This document shows positions 47,473 to 57,206 of a stretch of DNA of 64,000 bases, in pieces. Source of the DNA: Nitrospiraceae bacterium. Its GTDB lineage: Bacteria; Nitrospirota; Nitrospiria; Nitrospirales; UBA2166. The translations under genes and the position numbers were made by a program. The DNA lies in NCBI GenBank assembly GCA_002726235.1, contig PBSN01000008.1, positions 606,136 to 670,135 of the forward strand, read 5' to 3'. The notes under the pieces are model-generated. The model searched no databases and was not told the origin of the DNA. It saw only the letters and a list, made by a program, of their open reading frames with translations. Position 1 is the first letter of the stretch. The number at the start of each line of letters is the position of its first letter.

Positions 47473-49071
47473 TCAGTCAGCAAATCGATAGATCGCTATC
47501 TCAAATCCAGTAATCTTAATAAGATCATCGGTATATCCAGTAATCCGATTGGACGTCATGTCCAGCAGAGACATAGCCTGTTCTCCGTGTTGAATCAGCA
47601 CATATGCGGCTTTTCCCGTCGCATCAAAGATAAAACCTGTGGGCTCGGCATGTGGATCAGCTACTGACAGCACTGAAACACATCCATCAGACTTGAGATC
47701 TCGATCACGACCGTCAGGGAGACAAGCGAAAACCTCACCAAACTTTGCATCCTCGGTCACATACATCGTGCCTGTGATGGGTTGAAACGCGATATTGTCA
47801 TGAGCGTTAAACCGACGATCTCCTTCGGCAAATCGATTGATTGTTACCGTAGATACACTCTCCTTGCTCATCCCTCCGCTCGCAAGATAGCGAAAACCAG
47901 TCCTCAGATCCGTAAAATGTGTCGATGTATCCGAATAAGGCACATGGTCAACTCCACAGATGATCTCACCATAATGCCCGGCATTCAATCGTCCGGTATT
48001 AGCCCAACAAAAACGAACACCTTTTCCAATATACGTTGGATCACGATGCAAGTCCTCGGGACGATAATACCCCGTGCCTCCGTTGCGGTTTGCATCCTGC
48101 CTCGCGGTGCGCGCAGCAACATTCACCCATGTACCAACACCAACCTCACACCCCTGTCCAAACTGCGGAAAGTTTGAATGCGCAACCTCGACACAAGACA
48201 CCGTCAGCGCGTACGTGGACCCTGATATCAAAGGTGAATCTTCAAGAGTTGCAATCGGCCTCTTGTCTACACGAGGATGTGTTGGAATGAACTTGAAAAT
48301 CGACCCCCCATCAGTGTCCAAACTTCCCGATCCCGGCCGCAACTCATCCCCAAAAATAATTACGCCACTCGGAAGAACAGTAAATCCCTCCCAGGCTAAG
48401 GTTGGAAGCGCAACACGTTGAACAACCATGCTGCTGATCTGTTCGCTATCAATCGCCTTGCGAATATCACCCATCGTTCGGTCTGCAATCCAATGACCCG
48501 TTGTATTGAGAAGATCGATAATCTCATACGCACGTCCATCATCTGCTTCTTCGGTGACAAGCACAGTCCCCCAACCTGTCGTTCGAATCCCATCACACTG
48601 GTGCATTCCATACAAAATCGTTTCTACCATCCCATCCGAAAGAGTGACGCGTTGTACCGATGAATTGGCCCCATTATGACCACGAGGAGTCACTCCTGAG
48701 CGTTTCTGTTCGATACAAATCAATAAATGGCTCGGATGATCAACCGTAGGCCAAAAGGTGATCATGTCACCCATCGATGCGATATTGCGTGCCACAAATT
48801 CAGCCTGAAGTCCTTTAGCAAGTTTCACCCGTTGGGACGCAATAGCAGCAGCTCGCGGCACAAACTCAGCATCGCTAGCGGGCGCCTCAAGAGGCTGCAG
48901 AATACCGAAAAGCTGCTGGGATCTCTGGGTAAGGTGTCGCTCAAACTCTAAGCCAATGTCATGAGTAGTCATTCGCGTTTTACCAGAACCTGCCTCCGCC
49001 ATAGAGGGTCCAATACATACAATACTCACGCAGAACACAATGACTCTCGGAACCCATTTCCCCTTTCTCAT
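47473..49071 (-). CDS. Secreted PhoX-like (DUF839) protein
   Basis: Protein of 532 aa with a Sec-type signal peptide (VPRVIVFCVSIVCIGPSMAEA) and a beta-propeller-like region with motifs of the PhoX/DUF839 family: TTGWGTVLVTEE, GYYRPEDLHRDP, FCWANTGR, NAHDNIAFQPITGTMYVTED and EPTGFIFDATGKAAYV. PhoX enzymes are calcium- and iron-dependent alkaline phosphatases usually exported by Tat. Here no twin-arginine motif is present, so the protein may be a divergent relative rather than a phosphatase. ATG 49071 is preferred to a TTG 9 bases upstream. Confidence 0.75.
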   Translation of the reverse strand: MRKGKWVPRVIVFCVSIVCIGPSMAEAGSGKTRMTTHDIGLEFERHLTQRSQQLFGILQPLEAPASDAEFVPRAAAIASQRVKLAKGLQAEFVARNIASMGDMITFWPTVDHPSHLLICIEQKRSGVTPRGHNGANSSVQRVTLSDGMVETILYGMHQCDGIRTTGWGTVLVTEEADDGRAYEIIDLLNTTGHWIADRTMGDIRKAIDSEQISSMVVQRVALPTLAWEGFTVLPSGVIIFGDELRPGSGSLDTDGGSIFKFIPTHPRVDKRPIATLEDSPLISGSTYALTVSCVEVAHSNFPQFGQGCEVGVGTWVNVAARTARQDANRNGGTGYYRPEDLHRDPTYIGKGVRFCWANTGRLNAGHYGEIICGVDHVPYSDTSTHFTDLRTGFRYLASGGMSKESVSTVTINRFAEGDRRFNAHDNIAFQPITGTMYVTEDAKFGEVFACLPDGRDRDLKSDGCVSVLSVADPHAEPTGFIFDATGKAAYVLIQHGEQAMSLLDMTSNRITGYTDDLIKITGFEIAIYRFAD

Positions 49072-49710
49072 GTAGGACAATACCTGTTGGATTTTGTGTG
49101 AGGATAGAGCAAGACAGTGTGCTCTTTATAATACTGGCAAGCAATATCTTGATGAAAGCATTTGTTGGAACACCTCACACAATGAGGAAGCCATGCCGTC
49201 CACGATTCATGCAAATGTATGACAACACCAGCGATTTGGAAAGAAGCCTAAGCGTCGGCTCAACCACAGCAAAAATTGCGTCACAGCTTGCTATGGCTCT
49301 TATGTACACCATTTTCCTGTGGCACCACATGAGAATATGCCCAATCTCTCCCACTGCCAGCACACCCGACAAACCAGTCTGCCACCAAATGCAAGAATAC
49401 TCTGGGGTAGAAGCGCGAAAAACACCCCTGCTACCAGAGGGAACCAAAAAAAAACCTATGAGCCCATTAATCCAACCCATCGAGGAAGGAAGATAGTGAA
49501 ACTAAGACTGGATATCAAGTCGAATAATAGTCAATCATTCCTAAACCAACACCCCACTCTGCAAGGATAATGGGGTATCTTCACAACTCCCCGATCAGGA
49601 GGACACTACTACTCCAAGTGCTGACTGAAAGATGAGGAGTATTATATTACCGTGAGGCACTACAAATAAAGGCCGCACAGATGCCATCACTCCTTTAGAA
49701 GTAGGAAATT
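49072..49710. other. Intergenic region between PhoX-like and methyltransferase genes
   Basis: About 640 bp without a convincing gene. The forward open frame 49098-49496 and the reverse one 49175-49480 overlap each other and match nothing I know. Base composition becomes more AT-rich toward 49,700. Confidence 0.4.
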
Positions 49711-50385
49711 CTATAGGACAATGAACGAAATGTTTGAATCAAAATGAAATTTTTCGATTTTTACTTGGCTTAATCCTTTCATCTCCTCGATTAGTGCAAC
49801 TGTTTCTCCGGGCCACCCATCGTTATTAATTTCGTCAAATGCTAGAACGCTACCTCTTGGCATTCTAGGCAAAAAAGTATTAAGCGCTATTTTCGTTGGC
49901 TCATATACGTCAAAATCAAGAAATAATAGTGAAATAATTAAGTGTTTATTTCCATCAAGATAATTTGGAATCGTTTGTATTGCATCTCCTTTAATTAGCT
50001 CTATTTTTGAAACATGATTAAGATATCGTTCTTCATTAAAATCTTTGATTCCTTTCAAAATACTATCATATGCTGATGCAGAGGATTTAAATGCACCTTT
50101 CTTTAAGTTAGGGTTAATGCTCGTCCCTTTATCTTTATCATTTATGTGGGGAAATCCTTCGAAAGTGTCAAAACCTATAACTTTTCTTTTTATACCATAA
50201 GGTTCAAATATTTCAGATAATTTTGCCCAGGCAAATATCCCACCACCATTCCAAACACCACATTCAATAATTGATCCTTCAATATCTAATATTCTTTTGA
50301 ATAACTCATAGCGAGCAATGAAACGAGCCATATGCCTTCTGTGTATGAATAATTCGAAATTTTTAATTTTTTCATCCATCCTCAT
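49711..50385 (-). CDS. TylF/MycF-type O-methyltransferase
   Basis: Protein of 224 aa of the macrocin O-methyltransferase family. The SAM-binding motif is IIECGVWNGGGIFAWAKL, followed by VIGFDTFEGFP, and the metal-binding acidic residues lie in LLFLDFDVYEPTKIAL and VLAFDEINNDGWPGE. Such enzymes methylate sugars in antibiotics, lipopolysaccharide or capsule. AAGGAT lies 7 bases before ATG 50385. The gene is markedly AT-rich, with many AAT, ATT and AAA codons unlike its neighbours, and stands alone. This suggests recent horizontal acquisition, perhaps a remnant of a polysaccharide locus. Confidence 0.85.
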   Translation of the reverse strand: MRMDEKIKNFELFIHRRHMARFIARYELFKRILDIEGSIIECGVWNGGGIFAWAKLSEIFEPYGIKRKVIGFDTFEGFPHINDKDKGTSINPNLKKGAFKSSASAYDSILKGIKDFNEERYLNHVSKIELIKGDAIQTIPNYLDGNKHLIISLLFLDFDVYEPTKIALNTFLPRMPRGSVLAFDEINNDGWPGETVALIEEMKGLSQVKIEKFHFDSNISFIVL

Positions 50386-51668
50386 ATCGCTATCCTTCTT
50401 TTAGTAGTTCAATAACGCTATTTGTATCCCCCATCGCATTTGCCCATTATAGTAGAATGGTAAGGGAGATGCTTCACGTACAACACAAGCTGTAGCGTAC
50501 TACATCTCCTCGTATCATCCTCAAGTGTGATCGGTGTCTTTCTAGATGAAATGCTTGGGGAAATTTCGCATAGGCCGTGAAGAGCTATACTCCATGCAAC
50601 ATAGCGTAGTTCCTAAAAATTACACCAAACAAAATTGTTCCCTCCCATCTTCTAATGTAATCTGCCTAACTATTGCAGGTGACTAATATTTAGGCAATTC
50701 GCTAAAACAGCCTCCAGATATATCAGAACTCGGCCACGTCCACACAGTTATCCATGACCATCTGTTGATAACGCAATTCATGTCAGAAATACCGATCACT
50801 CAACTGACTGTATCCATACGCACATAAGATGGTGAAAATGATTTTTTCAAGTACTGTATTGAAATGAGACCATGAAGGTTCATGCCTCGAATGTCCGTAA
50901 GTTTTACGGATTGCACACAGCAAACACCGGATCAAGCGCAAATGGCGTGATTTTTTTAATAATTCACACCTTGCCAACAAAGCCACAAAGCGCGTTTTTA
51001 GCGGAAAATTCAATAAAATAATGAAATCGCTGGTTAGCGACATAAACGTCGTAGTAGTGACAGATAGAAATTGCCTTTTGGAGACAACAATCAAGGCCCA
51101 GTGTGTAATTCCGAGGGTGAGGTTCGGCATCTGATAAACTACCTCAGAGAACCTATCTGGCAGGCTATATTCATAATGATCGCGCTCATGGATAGCCTCG
51201 AAACCGAACTCAGGATGACATGTTCCGTTGTGATGAGCCCTCATAGCACAATTTCTCCAGCACCCGAAAACATCACGAATGCAAACTTGCCCACTGTTGG
51301 TGTCCATTGGATTAACCATGCTCTTGGCAATGCGTTGAGGCAAGACATCCGCTGGCAGGAAAATCTCTCCCTCTGCTCATGCGTATATGCCAAACAGTGA
51401 ATATCTATCACACCGCAATCCTGTCTACTTTTTTCTTGCAGTTTCAGTATAATGTGGTGCCGTGGGGAAGGCGGACGAATGTCAGAACGAGTGGGGAACA
51501 TGATGCATTCACGTACCATTCAGGGTGTACCGGCAGACACCACCAAGGAACCTTGATCAACTGCCAATGCACAGCGCGCCATCATGGCGGCACTTCACCC
51601 ATCAATGGGTGTTTCGAGAGACTTTCCATTGGACCCGAAATACCTTACCCCGAAAATCGGAACCGACG
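50386..51668. other. About 1.3 kb without a convincing gene
   Basis: The longest gene-poor stretch of the window. A reverse open frame at 50783-51343 (186 codons) and forward frames at 51071-51400 and 51379-51672 overlap one another, lack clear ribosome binding sites and are unlike any family I know. A short hairpin (TCCGTAA-gtt-TTACGGA, 50894-50910) is visible. It may hold the remains of genes lost beside the acquired methyltransferase. Confidence 0.5.
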
Positions 51669-52088
51669 ATGAGACAACGCGACTACGTCTTATTGATCCT
51701 GCTCATGACAATTGTGACAGGGTGCGCGAACATCACAAGTTATCACACACGCGCTGACGCACTGCATGATTTAGGCACAATCGTTGTCATGCACACCGTT
51801 GGGGACGTCCAACATTTAGAAACACAGATCCGTGAGGGCCTTCAGCAGCGAGGATTCAACGCTGTCACCGGTAACGACACCACCACCCCTGATGCCGACA
51901 CTCTTGTATATTATGTCCCCTATTGGGTTGAGGGAGCACATGACCACACGTTACATCTTCACGTCCACGATGCACACACACAGCAACTCCTCGCCTCAGC
52001 AACATCTTCGCAATCATTGTTTAAAAGTAAAAATCTCAAGAGGATCGTGCAGAAGATGCTCGATAAACTGTTTTTCCACGACAACTAG
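51669..52088 (+). CDS. Small lipoprotein of unknown function
   Basis: Protein of 139 aa with a lipoprotein signal (MRQRDYVLLILLMTIVTGC, Cys at residue 19). The mature part begins ANITSYHTRADALHDLGTIVV and has alternating short strands and helices, including a histidine-rich strand (HDHTLHLHVHDAHTQQ). The shape recalls DUF4136-type envelope lipoproteins, but I cannot assign a family. The frame is open upstream to 51525, but ATG 51669 places the signal peptide at the N-terminus and is preferred. No clear ribosome binding site. Confidence 0.7.
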   Translation: MRQRDYVLLILLMTIVTGCANITSYHTRADALHDLGTIVVMHTVGDVQHLETQIREGLQQRGFNAVTGNDTTTPDADTLVYYVPYWVEGAHDHTLHLHVHDAHTQQLLASATSSQSLFKSKNLKRIVQKMLDKLFFHDN

Positions 52089-52205
52089 GCCATCCTTCCG
52101 TGAAGAAGCCGTGGGCCGATAAAGAAGATGATTTCCGCGCTACACACCTTCCTGTAGTGTGTAGGCAACATACTCATCTATCCAACCTCCAATCGACACA
52201 CTCAA

Positions 52206-52898
52206 TTATGGTGCAAACAAGCCCCTCAAGATCGCTGACCCAAGAATATGCTCTTCGAAGCGACCCTGAAACTGGCTCCGTGTGAGCGCTGTCCCTTCCT
52301 CAATTGCGGGAACTGACCCGCTGAGTGCATAGAGCGTAAAAGTATAGACATGTTCGTTTGGCGGACAGGGTCCAGCATAATTACTTGTTAGATCCCAATT
52401 GACCCCTTGAGTGACACCTGAGATATCACTCACCGCCTGACCTTTCTCGAACCCAGACATATCAGCAGGAATGTTATAGACTTGCCAATGTTTGCAGGCA
52501 CTCGCTCCCGTGCCACACGGTAGAGACTCATCATCGACGATAAGAGCAAGCCTCGCCGTTCCGTCTGGAGCATCGCTCCATGCCAAGGTCGGCGAAATAT
52601 TATCCCCGCCTTTTAGAGTACAGGCATGGGCTAATGGAATCTCCCCGTTATCCGAAAAAGCCACACTACTCAAGGTAAACAAAGGTGCAGGGTCAGCAGA
52701 CGACAATACCGGATCAGCAGACAGGGAAGGCTCTGCAAAAGTCTCTTGGGGCAACCCTCCAGCTTCCTGAGACCCTGCGCCCTGCGGAGAGTCCACACTA
52801 TTATCACTACCGCACCCGATGGTCAGCACACAAGCCACACCGATGAGAATAAGCGATAGCCCCCTGTGACTACGAACTAGGGTTGTTGGTCTATCCAT
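52206..52898 (-). CDS. PEBP-family lipoprotein (YbhB/YbcL-like)
   Basis: Protein of 230 aa. From ATG 52898 it has a lipoprotein signal ending LTIGC (Cys at residue 29), a Ser/Pro-rich linker of about 50 residues, and a phosphatidylethanolamine-binding-protein domain with HACTLKGGDNISPTLAWSDAP, ALIVDDESLPCG, ACKHWQVYNIPAD and NWDLTSNYAGPCPPNEHVYTFTLYAL. Bacterial PEBPs bind small anions or lipids, with unclear roles. GGGAGGGG precedes this ATG by about 7 bases. An open frame extends 64 codons upstream without a better signal. It lies downstream of the membrane/spermidine-synthase fusion on the same strand. Confidence 0.82.
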   Translation of the reverse strand: MDRPTTLVRSHRGLSLILIGVACVLTIGCGSDNSVDSPQGAGSQEAGGLPQETFAEPSLSADPVLSSADPAPLFTLSSVAFSDNGEIPLAHACTLKGGDNISPTLAWSDAPDGTARLALIVDDESLPCGTGASACKHWQVYNIPADMSGFEKGQAVSDISGVTQGVNWDLTSNYAGPCPPNEHVYTFTLYALSGSVPAIEEGTALTRSQFQGRFEEHILGSAILRGLFAP

Positions 52899-53102
52899 TG
52901 CACCACCCCTCCCTTCCCTGGTGAATAATGCGTCGCTACTTGTATTGCCTATCCATACACATAACACTGCCTTACTCGAAAAACGCGTCAATGTTCTACA
53001 ACCATAGCATAAGAATATTCTCCTTCGGACATCGCACACGAAATGCCACACCCTAATGCCATACACAATTGACGAGATCAATCCCATCATTTCTATCGTG
53101 AG

Positions 53103-55745
53103 TTATTCTTGCTCCACACGAATATTTTCGAGTGCTTCGTTGTAGGCGACGATGACATCAGGATGTTTGGGATATTGGGTTTTCACGTACTGCAGTGTGT
53201 GAAATGCTCTTTGCCAACTTAGATCGTGATCCGCATAGGTACGAGCCAAGGCAAGCAACCCATCAAGATCCTCGACACCCTCTAGCGTAACTTCAGCATG
53301 ACGGTCCAACATGGTCACGTTAGCGATCAAGGTATCTTCAAAGAGCTTGAGTGGTGCCGAATACTCAATGCGCATATTGTCATCGGTATTTCGTATTTCC
53401 TTGTCAGCTAATTCCACCAAGGTATCACGTGAAAACTGATGCAGGCCAAGCAAATGTTCCGGCCGTTCAACATTAATGCTCTGCAAATCGTCAACGACCT
53501 GGTCATTCTGAAAGATCTCCTTAAACGAATCCACCGATAACGAAAGTTCAGCCTGGCTCCCCACGACGAGTAAATCTGCAGAACCAACACGAAACACCCG
53601 CACGTATTCATACACATCCGCGAATGTCGCAAGGAGTGAACGCACATCGTCCGTCCCCATGCTATAGGTCTGCAGCCACTGAACCCACACTCCTCCTGGT
53701 CGAAGCTTTTGCTTGCCAAGCTCAAAAAACTCCCGTGTAAACAAATTGGACACGCCGGTCAACCAAGGGTTTGACGGTTGAGCACTTACAAGATCGTAAG
53801 TGCTGTCTTGTGCAAGGGTAAGAACATTTCTTGCATCATTGACGATCAATCGCACACGAGGATCCTCAAGCGGTCGGTTGTTGTGCGCATCAAATGCATG
53901 GCTAGCAGCAACAACTGCTGGCTCTAATTCAACGAGGTCAATCTCGCGCGCAGGGTGAAGCGTGACCGACCCTAGCGTAATCCCGCTCGCCAAACCAATA
54001 ACGAGAACGCGTTCGGCCTCCGGCGCAAAGGCAAATGGCATGTGAGCCAACAAAACCTGTGTGTCCATGTCGTGCAACGAAGCTTCTACTTTTCCATTAT
54101 TGGCGAGGAAAATATTTCCATCATAGGGATCACGTTCAACAGTCACGACAGAGGAAAGTCCTTCCTCGTAGAAAACAAGCTCTGAGGACCCTGTCACTGC
54201 CTCGATCACACCTTCTCGACTCAAGTCGCTGAGCGTTGTCACGTAGGAATAGAGCCCTGCCGCCATAAACCGAGGATCCCATGGTGGTTTGTGCCAATGG
54301 ACGACCACGATTGCACTCAGCGTCACCATGAGCGACACAACAATCACGCCACGACGTCGTTGACCGCTCACGGAAAGAGCAGTTATGCCCACAATAAGTG
54401 CGGCAATGAGGTTGACCGATACGGCAGCCAATACGGCTCCACGCATGTGTAAGAAAGGCAAGAGCACAAGACCTCCACCAGCCGCTCCGACGATCGCGCC
54501 GATCGTATTCATGCCATACAGACGACCAACTGAGTGGCTCAGAGTACGTCCCGATTTAGCCATTGCACGAACGAGATAGGGAAAGGTTGCGCCCATACAC
54601 AATGCGGGAAGGAACATGATGGCCAAAGGCAGTGCCAACATAGCGGGCCACATCAAATACAGCGCATCCTCGAGGGTTTGGTACAACCCGACGTAGATAA
54701 ATGGCAACTCGCTGTAGAAGTACATCGCAATCCAACACCAACACGCTACCTGTATTTGGATCAGCATAAGCACGCCAAGGACGCGCGTCTGCCCGCCACG
54801 CGCAAAACTGCGATCAGCCATCCATCCCCCAACCCATCCCCCAATTCCGATTCCGAGGAGAAAGGCAAGTAGCATGATTGAAAATGCATAGGCGCTGCCA
54901 CCAAGCATGAGTGCTGTGAGGCGAAACCACGCAACCTCACATAATAGACTGGAGAAACCCGCCAGGCCGGCAACGATAATAAGCGCACGACTGGAAGAGG
55001 GTGGAGGGTCGATCAGCGATCCTTCAGTGTCACGATTTCCCACCTTTGAAGCCGAGTTGACCTCCAACAAAGGGACGGGACCCATCACCCCCGCAAGTGC
55101 GAAAGCACTAAGCGCTAACAGCAGGTTAGCAAGAGCTGCCCAGTACGTGGTTGAGTGCACCCCAAGGTAAGGGAGAAGAACGAAGCCAGCCAGCCCAGTG
55201 CCAATCACCGCGCCAAGGGTATTGGCTCCGTAGAGTCGTCCTACCTGCCATCCGGCATCCTCAGATCGCGCCACGACAAAGCGAACAAGCAGTGGGAGTG
55301 TTGCCCCCATACACATTGTTGGCGGCAGGAGGAGAAGCCCAACAAGCACGAACTGAAATCCTCCAAACGCAAGCGGAGTTGGTTCAAACATCAACCAAAA
55401 ACCGAGGTAGAGTGGTTCCGCACGCTCAAGAATCACAGGAAAGAGAAAGGCATAGCCTCCGATGAAAAGCTCCAAGGCGGCATACCATGCGAGAGGATGG
55501 CGCGTGCGCTGCGCCCGATGCGATACAAACAACGCTCCAAGCGCAAGACCTGCCATGAATGCGGCAAGGACCGTGCTAATTGCGACTTGGCTGGTTCCAA
55601 ACACAAGGTGCAATTGCCGCGCCCATACCGTCTCGTAGATGAGAGAGGTTGCACCACTTGCCATGAATATCGGGATAATCAGTACACGGGAAATACGACG
55701 GTGGCGTGTCTCTCCATCACCTGCACCCGAATCTGAACTGTTCAT
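53103..55745 (-). CDS. Membrane/spermidine-synthase-like fusion protein
   Basis: Protein of about 880 aa. The first half is a membrane domain with about 14 helices in two similar halves (each with GLxSLxYExxWxRxLxLxxGSS-like and ATLPxLVRxxxxxxxxxGRLYGxNTxGAxxG motifs). The second half is a spermidine-synthase-like methyltransferase fold (VLVIGLASGITLGSV, DLVELEPAVVAASH, LEDPRVRLIVNDARNVL, LVSAQPSNPWLTG), followed by a short C-terminal region of TPR-like helices. Such fusions are common in bacteria but uncharacterised. The first motif lacks the usual GGGDG of polyamine synthases, so aminopropyl transfer is doubtful. Start at ATG 55745 or GTG 55757. Confidence 0.82.
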   Translation of the reverse strand: MNSSDSGAGDGETRHRRISRVLIIPIFMASGATSLIYETVWARQLHLVFGTSQVAISTVLAAFMAGLALGALFVSHRAQRTRHPLAWYAALELFIGGYAFLFPVILERAEPLYLGFWLMFEPTPLAFGGFQFVLVGLLLLPPTMCMGATLPLLVRFVVARSEDAGWQVGRLYGANTLGAVIGTGLAGFVLLPYLGVHSTTYWAALANLLLALSAFALAGVMGPVPLLEVNSASKVGNRDTEGSLIDPPPSSSRALIIVAGLAGFSSLLCEVAWFRLTALMLGGSAYAFSIMLLAFLLGIGIGGWVGGWMADRSFARGGQTRVLGVLMLIQIQVACWCWIAMYFYSELPFIYVGLYQTLEDALYLMWPAMLALPLAIMFLPALCMGATFPYLVRAMAKSGRTLSHSVGRLYGMNTIGAIVGAAGGGLVLLPFLHMRGAVLAAVSVNLIAALIVGITALSVSGQRRRGVIVVSLMVTLSAIVVVHWHKPPWDPRFMAAGLYSYVTTLSDLSREGVIEAVTGSSELVFYEEGLSSVVTVERDPYDGNIFLANNGKVEASLHDMDTQVLLAHMPFAFAPEAERVLVIGLASGITLGSVTLHPAREIDLVELEPAVVAASHAFDAHNNRPLEDPRVRLIVNDARNVLTLAQDSTYDLVSAQPSNPWLTGVSNLFTREFFELGKQKLRPGGVWVQWLQTYSMGTDDVRSLLATFADVYEYVRVFRVGSADLLVVGSQAELSLSVDSFKEIFQNDQVVDDLQSINVERPEHLLGLHQFSRDTLVELADKEIRNTDDNMRIEYSAPLKLFEDTLIANVTMLDRHAEVTLEGVEDLDGLLALARTYADHDLSWQRAFHTLQYVKTQYPKHPDVIVAYNEALENIRVEQE

Positions 55746-55757
55746 GGTGTCACACAC

Positions 55758-56502
55758 ACTAACTGATCATCGTTTGAAACTCTGGTTGTATTCTGTCAGA
55801 AACAATCCGGAACAACGACTCAGATGTATGAATCGTAAACGCCAGTGAGCCTAACTGAGAGACTCTCGGAAAGACAAGCGTTGAATGCACATACCACAGT
55901 GTGATTGAAGCAATCAGACAGGATGGGACACATCGAAGAAAATGGAATCGAGGAAATGGAAACACCCTTCCGCTTGGAATAACAACGAGACCACAACTGC
56001 ATTCCAATGGGAAATACACAACGGCTGTGTCAAAAAGAATATAATCTGAGGCATTCATGCGGAGAATCAGCAGGAAGTCTCAAGTTTCAGCCGTGGTTCA
56101 CCTCGTCTCATAATCGCTGAGGACATACACGGACGCAAGCACGCTTTTTTTCCCTGAATGCACGAGGCACACTGTGGCTACGGCAACGATGCCCCCGACA
56201 AGAAAACAATACGCCATAATCCATGCACATACGATGCAAGCAACGATGAACCAGGGATTGCTACTTGCATTGCAGATTAGGTAGAAAACACGGCATTCAT
56301 CTTTGGTATGCTTTATTGGTAAGCGCACGCCTAGAGAGACATCGTGCACTACCACAGTTTACGACGATGATCACGAGATCCTAGGCATGGTAACCAAGGT
56401 CCAAACAAGCACCAGTATGAAACACGCAATTGTGTCATACAAACGAGTGGTGCTGGGAACAACTATGGCATACATCACAGATAAGCACAGGTGCAAAGCA
56501 TC
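55758..56502. other. Divergent intergenic region
   Basis: About 745 bp between divergent genes. A reverse open frame at 56098-56355 (85 codons) contains a hydrophobic stretch (NPWFIVACIVCAWIMAYCFL), but it starts with GTG without a ribosome binding site. I do not call it. Confidence 0.4.
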
Positions 56503-57165
56503 ATGCGCGTGATTGCAGTCAACGTGGGAACACTTCGCCCCATTCCATGGCGAGGAAAACAAGTGCAAACTGGAATTTTTAAGCACCCTATTGACGGACG
56601 CATTGCAGTACAATCACGTGGACTCGATGGAGACCAGCAAGGTGATCTGAAACTTCATGGCGGAATTGACAAGGCGGTGTATGTCTATCCCAAGGAACAC
56701 TATGAGTATTGGCAGCATGAGTTCCCAGATCTCACTTTCCCCTGGGGAATGTTCGGAGAGAATCTGACAACCGAAGGCGCCTCGGAAGACGCCATGTACA
56801 TCGGCAACAGATGGCGTATTGGCTCAGCTCAGTTCGAAATTGTGCAACCACGTGAACCCTGTTTTAAGCTGGGGATCAAATTTGGAAACCCAAAGGTCAT
56901 CAAACAGTTCATCGCAAGCGGCCGAAGTGGCTGGTATTTGAAGGTCATCACTGAAGGTGAAGTCGGAGCAGGCGATCAAATTTTTCCGGTCAGCCAGAAT
57001 GATCAGCATGTCACCGTGACTGATCTCAACAAGCTTCTGTTCCAGACTGTGCAAGACCAATCCATATTGCAGCGAGCCCTTCAAATCAAGACACTTCCCA
57101 CTGGGTGGCATGATTTGATCTCGCAATACCTTGCAAAACATTCGAAGTGTAAAGACAGCATATGA
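56503..57165 (+). CDS. MOSC-domain protein (YiiM-like)
   Basis: Protein of 220 aa of the MOSC family. Motifs are GIFKHPIDGRIAVQSRGLDGDQQGDLKLHGGIDKAVYVYP at the N-terminus, FPWGMFGENLTTEG, and the conserved cysteine in QPREPCFKLGIKFG, the likely molybdenum ligand. YiiM-type proteins reduce N-hydroxylated purines such as 6-hydroxylaminopurine, and this is the closest match I recognise. The start at ATG 56503 gives the family-typical MRVIAVNVG. It lies 42 bases before the solute-binding protein gene on the same strand, with no obvious functional link. Confidence 0.85.
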   Translation: MRVIAVNVGTLRPIPWRGKQVQTGIFKHPIDGRIAVQSRGLDGDQQGDLKLHGGIDKAVYVYPKEHYEYWQHEFPDLTFPWGMFGENLTTEGASEDAMYIGNRWRIGSAQFEIVQPREPCFKLGIKFGNPKVIKQFIASGRSGWYLKVITEGEVGAGDQIFPVSQNDQHVTVTDLNKLLFQTVQDQSILQRALQIKTLPTGWHDLISQYLAKHSKCKDSI

Positions 57166-57206
57166 CAGACTATTAGCACTCATCTTTACCATAGAAGGAA
57201 TCACTG

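Noticed and set aside
50783-51343. Reverse open frame of 186 codons
   Set aside because: No ribosome binding site, no recognisable motif, overlapped by forward frames, and composition rich in Arg, Cys and His as expected of chance frames.
53103-55745. Interpretation as a plain spermidine synthase
   Set aside because: The long membrane half and the altered first SAM motif argue against a simple aminopropyltransferase.
56098-56355. Reverse frame with a hydrophobic stretch, possible small membrane protein
   Set aside because: GTG start without ribosome binding site and no match to a known small protein family; left as intergenic.
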